From Chrysogorgia sp. JL179-B06 (Eukaryota > Cnidaria > Anthozoa > Scleralcyonacea > Chrysogorgiidae), in NCBI GenBank assembly GCA_035772405.1, contig JAYKKM010000438.1, positions 694,001 through 758,000 on the forward strand: a stretch of DNA of 64,000 nt, in the 5' to 3' direction. Shown here in pieces: positions 23,916 through 31,731 of this stretch. Position 1 is the first letter of the stretch. Each line of letters opens with the position of its first letter. The notes under the pieces are model-generated. The model did not search any database, was not told the origin of the DNA, and worked only from the letters and a program-made list of their open reading frames with translations. Made by a program: the position numbers and the translations under genes.

Positions 23916-24243
23916 TTTTAATTTAACCTAGAATTCGTAACATTGTAATTATCTTAACTATTTTAATTTACTTGTAAGTTATATTCTATAGTTTTGAGGA
24001 CCCCCATGAAAAGCACTTATTGGTGAATGGGGCTTTCCTCGTAAAAGAATTAATTTACATTACATTACATTACATTACATTACATTACATTACATTTGCA
24101 TTGTATAATGTACACATATCATAATTCATTTCATTTTGTAAATGCGAAGATATGTTAATAAACCTTGATTATTATAATTGTAATATTTAAATCGGTAATA
24201 ATGCTCTTTTTAAATTGTTTTAATATTTTTAAGGTGTAAAAAA

Positions 24244-24302
24244 ACTAATTCACCATTTCCTTTTCCTTTGTAAAACAAACTAATTCACCATTTCCTTTTC
24301 CT
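24244..24302. repeat. 36-bp direct duplication at the end of the penton-like gene
   Basis: AAACTAATTCACCATTTCC occurs twice 36 bp apart, the second copy encoding the C-terminus of the adjacent minus-strand gene. Confidence 0.85.
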
Positions 24303-25042
24303 TGAATCACCCGACCACTGAATAGGAATTGTTGTTAACAATTCAGAGTATGAATCACCAACTAATGTTGCTTCTAATTCTTCACAATATATAAATATTT
24401 TATTTAAACCATCTGATACATCGGGTAAATAATCAGCTTCTATTTCAATAAAATTTTCTTTTTCATCATTTATTTTTATTATTGAGTTTTTAAAACCCAA
24501 CATAAACGATAAAGTGTCGCTCATATTTAATTCAAAATTTATTTTTGCAACTTTTTCCGATAAACGAAATTTAGAACCTTCACCATTATCGTGAGCTTTT
24601 TTACTATTATATTGTATAAGCCAATATTCTGTTTCAAAATTAACATGTAAATACACTTTTCCATTATTTTCTAAACTCAAATCAACATCATATTCTTTTA
24701 AAATATTATTCATATGATCAAGTAAACGATTTAAATCATAAATTCCTGTAGGAATATTATATTTCATACTCGTAAGAATAATTTGCTTGTACTTTTTATA
24801 ATCACCATGTTTATTCTTCATGAATTTCTGAAAATCGTATGTAAAAGTGAAATAACATTTGTTTCGTCAACAGTTTTTGTAGTCAAAGGGTAACAAATAT
24901 TTTGTACATCTAGATACGCAACTTTATTTAGACCATCAATAGGATGAACAAGATGCATAGTAAATTTATTTGTTAAATTAGAAATTCCCGTTTTTGATTT
25001 TGTATTACTCGCGATATATAAACTCATAAACTCATCATTCAA
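24285..25042 (-). pseudogene. Penton-like minor capsid protein of a Polinton/adintovirus, one frameshift
   Basis: Two overlapping minus-strand frames (24818-25042, then 24285-24821) form one gene of about 250 codons, split by a single-base frameshift near 24830. The N-terminal part, starting MNDEFMSLYIASNTKSK, then KFTMHLVHPID and AYLDVQNICYPL, follows the pattern of Polinton minor capsid (penton) proteins: a short beta start, a proline-containing strand, and a symmetrical jelly roll. The C-terminal part contains LSFMLGF, typical of these proteins before the last strands. This is the best evidence that the surrounding region is virus-derived. Structural comparison would settle it. Confidence 0.6.
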
Positions 25043-25060
25043 AAAAAAAGATTTTTTTAG

Positions 25061-25360
25061 TTATTTTGATACTGTATGATATATTTCCCCAAGTTCACAA
25101 AGTAAACTATTATCACAATTTTGAACAAAATGAAACTGATCTGTATTATCTAATTCTTCATTTATAACATCATTATATAGACATATTGAATCACGCATTG
25201 ACAAATGATGTATAAATCGAAAATAAAAAAGTGTACAAAGAGCTTTTTCACTGGGTTTAGAAAAAATAAAACAAACCCCTTCATTATCATCATCATCAAC
25301 ATCATCAATGATTTTTTCATTGTCAATTTTTTTTCGTTCTTTTTTCACGGGGTAAATCAA
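25061..25360 (-). CDS. Hypothetical protein upstream of the penton-like gene
   Basis: 99 aa. A basic then strongly acidic N-terminus (DDVDDDDNE) is followed by a mixed C-terminal part (LCTLFYFRFIHHLSMRD). It sits immediately upstream of the penton-like gene on the same strand, where a MITE (25414-25902) has landed just before its start, so it may be a 5'-truncated piece of a longer gene. Not recognised. Confidence 0.35.
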   Translation of the reverse strand: MIYPVKKERKKIDNEKIIDDVDDDDNEGVCFIFSKPSEKALCTLFYFRFIHHLSMRDSICLYNDVINEELDNTDQFHFVQNCDNSLLCELGEIYHTVSK

Positions 25361-25413
25361 AATAATTATTTTTTTCAGCTACCGTTTACAGCACGATTAT
25401 ATTTGCATAATCA

Positions 25414-25902
25414 CAACCTCGTACCCAGGGCATTTTGCCTCCACGGCGGAAGGTCGGCGAAAATGTCCCTGGGATCGGCTGGTCCATTCTATAATGCGAT
25501 TGGCTTGTCATAAAACTCGATTAATTCAGCCGAGTATAATTTATTCATCTAAATCTGAATACTGTCTTCAAATTTTACATCAAATTAGAAGTGATAGCTT
25601 TCGCTAAATTGGATATATGCTTCTTCATACCTTTTGTAGGAGATAACCATGGATGTATGGTGGATTATTAAGCTTGTTAGCTGCTTTAATGCCGACGAAT
25701 GCTGACATGAACAACTCTGAAGAGCATTGATATTTCTCAATTATTCATGTCAACAAATTAGACAAAGGAAATGGAACAAAGACCACAAAAATTATCATAT
25801 CTAAACACCCAAAAATTCTGGGTGTCATGTGACCAGCCGATCCCAGGGCCATTTTCGCCGACCTTCTACCGTTGGAGGCAAAATGCCCTGGGAACGAGGT
25901 TG
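25414..25902. mobile_element. CAACCTCGTACCCAGGG MITE, copy 1
   Basis: Terminal inverted repeats of about 65 bp starting CAACCTCGTACCCAGGG. Adjacent TCA is present on both sides (25411-25413, 25903-25905). A near-identical family member lies at 34027-34509. No ORF of its own. Confidence 0.9.
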
Positions 25903-25964
25903 TCATTTTTTAAATACGAAATGACCCAAATTTATCTACCCAGTTCTCGTTTTCGTTAGGAATA

Positions 25965-26392
25965 GATGTTTCATCGTTCATAGGTAGGACATCATCATCA
26001 TCAACATTGAACACCGAATCGTTTTCGGGTTAGAAGATTTTCTTTTACTTGGTAAAGAATTTCAAATCGTTGCCAATCTTTACTACGAACTACTAGACGT
26101 TTTTCTTTTAACCAATTTTTTCCAACGTCAATAAATACTTGAATTCCAATTTCAATGTATTTCTACTCAAATGAGTTAATAATTTACTTACATATTTTTT
26201 TATTTCTAATTTACTATTCATTAGAAATTTCAAACACTGACGACTAGTAGGAAATACTTTCGCGAGATATCCATTTCCATTTTTTTTACATTTGTTATAA
26301 TTTTTCGTGTATGATCATTGTACGTTTGTAACACAAACGTATTATGTGTATATTCAAGTGAGTAAAGAGACATCGAAGTTGTTCCAGCCATG
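25965..26392 (-). pseudogene. Frameshifted unknown gene with its own TATA box
   Basis: Starts MAGTTSMSLYSLEYTHNTF at 26392. A frameshift occurs within the poly-A codons near 26288, after which KVFPTSRQCLKFLMNSK and later blocks continue in other frames to an acidic end (VDDDDVLPMNDE). Roughly 140 codons. No family recognised. The neighbouring Fic remnant is on the same strand upstream. Confidence 0.45.
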
Positions 26393-26428
26393 ATAGTCTT
26401 TCGTTGTTAAAATGCTAAAATGAAGTTG

Positions 26429-26437
26429 TATTTATAC
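26429..26437 (-). promoter_or_regulatory. TATA box
   Basis: GTATAAATA on the minus strand, about 37 bp before the ATG at 26392. Confidence 0.5.
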
Positions 26438-26489
26438 ACTTTTTTTAAACAAAAACAAACATTTTTTTATAGAATATAATATATTTTTT

Positions 26490-27010
26490 ATTATAATAAT
26501 AATTCATCTAATAACAACGTATCACGCTTTATATCAAATAAACTAATTTGTTTGCTTTGGATAATACCTAAAATTTTACATAACTTTTTATGTTGTTTTT
26601 TAGTTTTTACTTTACATTCTATTTTTTTTCTCTAAAAAGCAAGTAAAGCTTTTCCTATTCTCCCATTACCATCAGAAAAAGGATGAATTAGAATGGTTTC
26701 AAAAATAAAATAGATTAATACAGAATTAAAATTCATTTAAACGTTCCATATATAAATCAATACAGCGCGAATCAACTCCTTCATGTGTTGGTACACATGA
26801 AGGAGTTGACCTGCGCTGTATTGATATAGTTTTTTATCGACATATAAAAACATGTATCGACATATCGTTTTTTTACTGAAATTACCTGCATTACTTAAAT
26901 TAGACATACATATTTCATGAATATTTTTACTTCTTAAACTAATTAAAGGAGTAAAAGCAGAAGAAGAAAGAACAACATAAACAATGGCATTAAGTGAATT
27001 TATAAAATTT
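26490..27010 (-). pseudogene. Fic/DOC-family AMP-transferase remnant
   Basis: The minus strand around 26640-26700 reads ETILIHPFSDGNGRIGKALL, an exact match to the Fic active-site signature HPFx[D/E]GNGR: the catalytic His, the phosphate anchor, and the Asp and Arg that bind ATP-Mg. It is followed in frame by a TAG and then KKQHKKLCKILGI up to about 26505. Upstream helices appear in shifted frames (IHEICMSNLSNAGNF near 26910; CIDLYMERLNEF near 26745). One frameshift lies near 26735 and one stop at about 26637, so it is dead. Fic enzymes AMPylate proteins such as GTPases and BiP. No inhibitory helix was identified. Confidence 0.75.
26761..26820. repeat. Perfect 60-bp hairpin inside the Fic remnant
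   Basis: TACAGCGC..TCAACTCCTTCATGTGT pairs with ACACATGAAGGAGTTGA..GCGCTGTA around a 4-nt GGTA loop region. One arm overlaps the segment coding for the Fic helix, so it looks like an inverted duplication. Confidence 0.9.
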
Positions 27011-27029
27011 AAAATTTTTGCTTATGATG

Positions 27030-27225
27030 TTATACGAATGGAAGAAGATGAAATATTTTGTAAAGAAAATCTTCATCTTTTTCCCTTAACACATTTATTT
27101 TTTCACATTTTAATAAAATGAAGAGATCACCACAACCACCTAGAACTTTTACAATGTCTTGGGGTAGTATGAATGTAGGATTTTCCATCTCTTGACAAAC
27201 TGAATACATTGCACGAATAAACGAT
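27030..27225 (-). pseudogene. Triplicated small domain, copy 1 (most downstream)
   Basis: Contains LFILLKCEKINVLREKDEDFLYK. The other two copies have LIKCEKVTIFQPEDSVQYYK and LLECVKVPILPLEGKPDAEF at the same place. Preceded by EMENPTFILPQDIVKVLGG. No ATG in frame. Function unknown. Confidence 0.5.
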
Positions 27226-27230
27226 GACTA

Positions 27231-27488
27231 TTAATCATCCTCATGTTTAAAGTTCACGAACTTTCTAACATTCAACGTTTGATAAAAACGTGTATAGTTA
27301 TATAGATACTTTTCACCCTCCTTCATAACATTACAATGAAATAATAATTTGTAATATTGAACACTATCCTCAGGTTGGAATATAGTAACTTTCTCACATT
27401 TTATTAGCTTACAATTCCCACATTTTTTACAACATATTTTGGTGCACAGAACATAGGGTTGTCTTGATTCATTTTTTTCTTTCTTCAA
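27231..27488 (-). CDS. Triplicated small domain, copy 2
   Basis: 85 aa starting MKKEKNESRQPY. The Cys-rich stretch KICCKKCGNCKLIKCEK may bind metal, followed by the shared YYKLLFHCNVM and KYLYNYTRF blocks. It starts one base after the stop of copy 3, so the genes are tightly packed or are pieces of one larger ORF. Unknown function. Confidence 0.5.
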   Translation of the reverse strand: MKKEKNESRQPYVLCTKICCKKCGNCKLIKCEKVTIFQPEDSVQYYKLLFHCNVMKEGEKYLYNYTRFYQTLNVRKFVNFKHEDD

Positions 27489-27750
27489 TCATTTAAGTCC
27501 TTCCACAAAATTTATGAGCTCTCCAATTTTATCTGAATGATCGCTTTGCAAATAAGTATATATATACTTTTCATCATTCATCATATCACATTTGAATAAT
27601 AATTTATAAAATTCAGCATCAGGTTTACCCTCAAGGGGTAATATAGGAACTTTTACACATTCTAGTAACACCGCTTTAACATTTTTTATTATTTTATAAG
27701 ATCTTGGGGTGGACAGAGCAGAGAACTGTTGGGATTCATTCTTCTTAGTT
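27489..27750 (-). CDS. Triplicated small domain, copy 3
   Basis: Open from TKKNESQQF at about 27750; the first ATG-type start is near 27671. Shares NES.Q, LLECVKV, FYKLLFKCDMM and KYIYTYLQ with copy 2. About 60-85 residues. Unknown function; tandem duplication is clear. Confidence 0.5.
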
Positions 27751-27825
27751 GAATGATTAGATTTTTTTTAATTCATATTTATAGATATGTGAGAATTTTA
27801 ATTTTAAAAAATCTGGTTAAAATTT

Positions 27826-28136
27826 ATCATTTACCAAACCAGGGAAAATCCCCAAAACCTCCTTTTTGTTTTCTTTTTATTAAACCCTTCCCCGATAATC
27901 CCTTCATGGTAGCCATGCCTAGTTTTTTTATATCATCCGAAGAAACACCCTTTTTGGCTTCTTTTTATCCTTCTTTTCCTTCGTAATTTACCTGCACCTA
28001 TTTGTTTATTTATTGAGCTCAGTATAGCACCAAAACCACCACCAAAACCGCCTTTTTGTTTTCTTTTTCTACGTCCAGAATCTATTTGGATCCTATCCCT
28101 AGTACGTAAATACACACCGCATTTTTGTCCACCCAT
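27826..28136 (-). pseudogene. Basic Gly-rich pX-like core/penton-associated protein
   Basis: 67 codons (MGGQKCGVYLRTRDR, then RRKRKQKGGFGGGFGAIL) to a TGA at 27933. The same frame then continues with GMATMKGLSGKGLIKRKQ and KGGFGDFPWFGK to a stop at 27826. The RKQKGGFG motif occurs twice. Very basic, Gly-rich, with a short hydrophobic patch. Small proteins with QRGGF-type cores accompany capsid genes in adenovirus-related Polinton/adintovirus elements; the match is by style and not by alignment. The in-frame TGA either separates two genes or is a mutation. Confidence 0.45.
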
Positions 28137-28350
28137 ATTCTTTGTTAGTTGAAATGTTCAAACAAAATTCCTACACAACCACTTGCTTTTCATTTCTGAT
28201 TCTCTCACGTGATAACTATGTTTATACAGGAAAATGATTTTTTCAAACAATTTTGTTATTAAAAACATCTTTTATTTTTTGAAATAATTCATTTTTATTT
28301 TATTTTGTTAGGAAAAAACAACAACAATCGCTTAACCCACTCTATACATT

Positions 28351-28632
28351 TTAAAATAATAAAACGAATTTTTGTACTAAAATTTTGTATTCAATATATC
28401 TTTGTTTCCATCTTCTTAATCTATGGTCACATTCACAATTATAAATCAATTTAGTATAAATTCTTCTTGAGTAATTGCTTTTACAAAATTCGCAGTAATG
28501 TTTGTTGACATGGCATTTTCTGCATGTATAATGCATTACAAAATGGTCAAAGTATTTAACTTGCATCCCGCAATATGAACAAAACATCTTGTTTAAGTAT
28601 TTAACTTGCATACCACAGCATGAACAACACAT
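28351..28632 (-). CDS. Cys-rich zinc-binding-like protein
   Basis: 93 aa. CCSCCGMQVKYLNK and FCSYCGMQVKYFDH are an internal duplication, each with a CxxC knuckle. CRKCHVNKHYCEFC and CECDHRLRRW follow, giving at least five potential metal-binding pairs. A TATATATA stretch lies at once upstream (28635-28649). Could be a transcription factor or nucleic-acid-binding protein of the element. No named family assigned. Confidence 0.5.
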   Translation of the reverse strand: MCCSCCGMQVKYLNKMFCSYCGMQVKYFDHFVMHYTCRKCHVNKHYCEFCKSNYSRRIYTKLIYNCECDHRLRRWKQRYIEYKILVQKFVLLF

Positions 28633-28764
28633 TGTATATATATATATATGTTTTGTTCATGTTATGGGATGCATGTCAATGTTTCAATCTTTTTCTTCTT
28701 TTTATGCTTCATTTTAAATGTTGTGAATAAATACTCGTCAGTATTTCGTAACGTAACAATTGCA

Positions 28765-29200
28765 TCAAAATGTTTTTTCCAATGGTTTATTTTTTCTCCA
28801 ATCTTTTTTATATTTTGCTAATTTACAAGATTTTTCTTTACTCCATAATTTTCCCAATTTACCCTGACGTTTTCCATATTGAATAATCGTGGATGGATCA
28901 TAGGTTCTACCACTACGATGATAGAAATCTTCAGCAAAGGATCGAGCAATCTCTCCACCATATGTAAGACAATCAAAACAATCATAACTTGCTTTGAAGA
29001 TATTCTTTATTGTCATTTCCAGTTACACGACTACATTCAAAAAACAAAATTTTATCCAAATTAAGAGAACATAAAGGAGGGAGGATAGTTAATTAATTTT
29101 GCTTGCTCAAGCATTTTATCAGCATTTTCTCGATTTCTACATAAAAACGACCAAGTCTTTCGCCGCGGCTTATACATGTTCCAAAATGATTTAACATTTA
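28765..29200 (-). pseudogene. Conserved right-end gene of the element, unknown function
   Basis: The downstream part is an 83-codon frame (28765-29016) with CFDCLTYGGEIARSF, FYHRSGRTYDP and LWSKEKSCKLAKYK. Upstream, in other frames, are FWNMYKPRRKTWSF and ADKMLEQAKLINYPP. A second, inverted and more decayed copy exists at 13520-13925, which shows the order of blocks and supports one real gene of about 140 residues. Strongly basic C-terminus. No family recognised. Confidence 0.5.
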
Positions 29201-29289
29201 CTTAGTTGATCCTTTTTTATACTCTGGTTTCACAAAAATATTTTTATTTTTTAACAAATGAGTTCTCTGCTAATTCCACACTATTATCT

Positions 29290-29515
29290 TTAAGAATTAT
29301 ATCGCTTCCCCTCAAAGAGTTTATGTAAACGTTCCGTATACATTATAAACAGTTTGAAATGTTTAGGACCCTTACGATCCGTCAGATATAAATAATATCC
29401 ACATTCTACACATGAAGGATACACCAGTTCGTATTTCACTAATTGTATGGGTACATCTTGATAAAACCGTTTGAGATAATCATAAGATTCACCCTCTCCA
29501 AAATCAATCTTTAAT
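29290..29515 (-). pseudogene. Unknown element ORF with a CxxC motif
   Basis: About 70 open codons without a proper start: IDFGEGESYDYLKRFYQD, then YPSCVECGYYLYL and LHKLFEGKR. Composition is typical of a real protein. No family recognised. Confidence 0.4.
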
Positions 29516-29609
29516 CACAACCACATGATTATTGAATGAAAAAATATTGTCTTGTATAGTTATTTCATTCTCTAAATCTTTAGATTTATGGAAAATGATG
29601 CTTCATTTT

Positions 29610-29852
29610 TTAATAATACTTTAATTTTTTAATTTGAAAAATTATTCCATCATTAACCCAAGGTTCTTGCGTTTCATCTTGATGTTGGTACCAAATCTGT
29701 AACATGTTCTTTATTCCTTCAGCTGTGCGTACAATCAAACGAGCAAATTCATTATTCGATTTTTTAAATCGAATTACTTCACAAAAAATCTCTTCATTAT
29801 TTTCTTCAAAACTAATCAAAGAAAGCTTCCGGAATAACCACACCCACCTCAT
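29610..29852 (-). CDS. Hypothetical protein at the right end
   Basis: 80 aa (MRWVWLFRKLSLISFEENNE) with an IWYQHQDETQEPWVNDG tail. It begins within the inner part of the right terminal repeat (GGTGGGTGTGGTT), so its promoter would be the repeat itself. No family recognised. Confidence 0.35.
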   Translation of the reverse strand: MRWVWLFRKLSLISFEENNEEIFCEVIRFKKSNNEFARLIVRTAEGIKNMLQIWYQHQDETQEPWVNDGIIFQIKKLKYY

Positions 29853-30086
29853 TTCGTTTCTGGTGATCGTCGTGAAATCATTTCTCTCTCCCTCTCGCTT
29901 TCATTCTTTTTTTCTATAAAATACTATTTTAATTTTTTTTCTTTCTTTCAATTTTATTATTAATCTAATTTTATTTCTTTCCTTTTTTTAACAACTCATT
30001 TTTTGGTACATTTTTTTCCTAAAAATTTTTCATCATTATCACATCATCAGAGAGAGAAAGAGAGATGCGCGTGTTTCGACACTTCT
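29810..30086 (-). repeat. Right terminal inverted repeat of the virus-like element
   Basis: On the minus strand it reads AGAAGTGTCGAAAC, CATCTCTCTTTCTC, CTCTGATGATGTGATAA, then TATTTTATAGAAAAAAAGAA with a GA run, and finally GAGGTGGGTGTGGTTATTCC. The first part matches 7655-7862; the last part matches 10215-10255. Confidence 0.75.
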
Positions 30087-31204
30087 GCAGGCGAGCTACT
30101 CAAAAAACAGAATATAATTTTAATATTTTCGGTTTATGTAAACTCGCTGTAAAATGGAACACCATTTTCTAAGGATCAGATTTAAATTAACCCTCAAGAG
30201 GCGGCCATTTTGTCAATAATTTCTAGTACCGGTAATGCCACAGTCGTTTGTTTTGTCCCGAATTGTTTAAACAAGGAAATAAAGATATGGCTTTCTTATG
30301 ATTTCCGAAGGGATAAGAATACGAATATATTTTTATTTGTCATCTTAGAAGGAAAAATCACCAAGGGGGGCATTAGAGGGAGTATTTAGAGATGAGCGAA
30401 GCGACATGCGCTGTGATAAACATCAAAGGTGTCATCGCCGAGTCGGACTTCTGGTTGTACTCCCTTCTGGGTATGATTGCAGAATACCAGTCCATTTTCA
30501 CGTCTTCCGCTTGTTAATCGGCCTTCAACAGTGTCAAATCGCCCAAACCTCACCTAATAGGATAGCGCTTGAAAATGAGATATTTAAGGTTGAAAATGAG
30601 ATATTTTCTTTTGTTATGACCGCAATAATTAGGGGTAAATGCGGATAAACGTGGGTACTGATGGGTAATAATAATAATAAAAGACGTATTAGGAGCAATA
30701 TGCAATAGTCTCAAATGTCCGCATTTACCCGTAATTCTTGCGGCCATAACAAAATAAATAGCTCATTTGCAATAATTTTCGAGTGAAATTTGGTTTGTTT
30801 GTCCGCATTTTGAGCTATTAATAGCAACCAGACAGTGTTATTTAAATTAATATAAAATAAAATTTAATTTAGTTAATATTAAACGGCTTTGAAAGATTTC
30901 CATTCTTATTTGTGCCTGAACACAAATTCAAAAGTGGACGGGTATTCTGCAATCACTGCACCCTTATTCCGGCGTTAATAGTTTCATGACTCGCCTGTGG
31001 AACAGTCACACTATGTTAGACTAATTATAATCCATGTTCTTTATTATGTCGTCAGGTGCATGGTAGAGAATTTTCTCAATTAGAATATTAGTTCCATCTT
31101 CAAGTTTGGTGCACAAATTTACTTGAAAATATGCGTATAATAACTCCTCATGATAACGAACGTTGTAAACTAACTTAGCAATCACTGAGATATAAGACAT
31201 TTTT
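30087..31204. other. Intergenic with small inverted repeats, no gene
   Basis: Two inverted pairs are seen. TAGGGGTAAATGCGGA (near 30630) pairs with TCCGCATTTACCCGTA (near 30718). GATTGCAGAATACCAGTCCA (near 30475) pairs with TGGACGGGTATTCTGCAATC (near 30935). These look like nested MITE relics. Nothing coding is recognised. Confidence 0.5.
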
Positions 31205-31376
31205 TAATGAGCAAAAATTCCCTACCCAGCCCTCACGTCAGAGAGCATCTCATTTGCATATCAAACAAACTGAAATAATTCAAAAACGAAGTAAACTATA
31301 GGAAAGTTGTTACTATCATTTTACGAGGTCTTTCATGTTAGAAAACTTAATTTTTGTTGCCAATGTCCTTTAAGCA
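31205..31376. mobile_element. Diverged right half of the piggyBac-like MITE
   Basis: CATATCAAACAAACTGAAATA and the following order match 1-180 and 49920-50026. It ends near GTCCTTTAA. Confidence 0.55.
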
Positions 31377-31731
31377 TGTTTAGAACACTCTGACATTTGT
31401 TATGTTCTATAAAAAAATTTAAGACGTTCTTAAGCTACAAAGTTGACCAATTCATTAAAAAATCCGTCAGAGACTGCATGCGTCCAAATTTAAGATTGAG
31501 ACAAGAAATCAATGAGGGAATTGCGTACGACACTCATAACAAACGAAGATGTTAGTTCAACAACAGATTTTACAATTAATATAAATTTTATTAAACTAAA
31601 GCCTATAACAATACATTTGATAAAACATCAACTTATTATATTTTTAGGATTTACTTTTTATACCATTTACCAACTATTGGATATTTGGAATTCAAATTGT
31701 ATAAACCGTTCATTCAGGAGAGTTCCGAACT

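Larger units (their letters stand above)
20563..24097 (+). mobile_element. Near-full-length CR1/L2-type LINE with PHD finger (LINE 2)
   Basis: ORF from 20574. A hydrophobic N-terminus is followed by LANDVNLNPGP (2A-like NPGP) and then a PHD-type zinc finger (CSKSC, CDEC, HAKC, CHKC). The APE endonuclease follows (GISETWL, LLGDFNID, SDHSF), with a stop at 21872 caused by an extra base near 21864. A middle block reads in a second frame to about 22217. The RT then runs to 23915 (NYRPISILP, IYLDLKKAFD, DVPQGSVLGPLLF, FADD). The element ends in (ACATT)n at 24057-24097. Two frameshifts make it inactive. It appears to sit inside the 3' UTR of LINE 1, because 24100-24180 (TTAATAAACCTTGATTATT) resembles the tail of the LINE 1 family. 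Confidence 0.9.
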
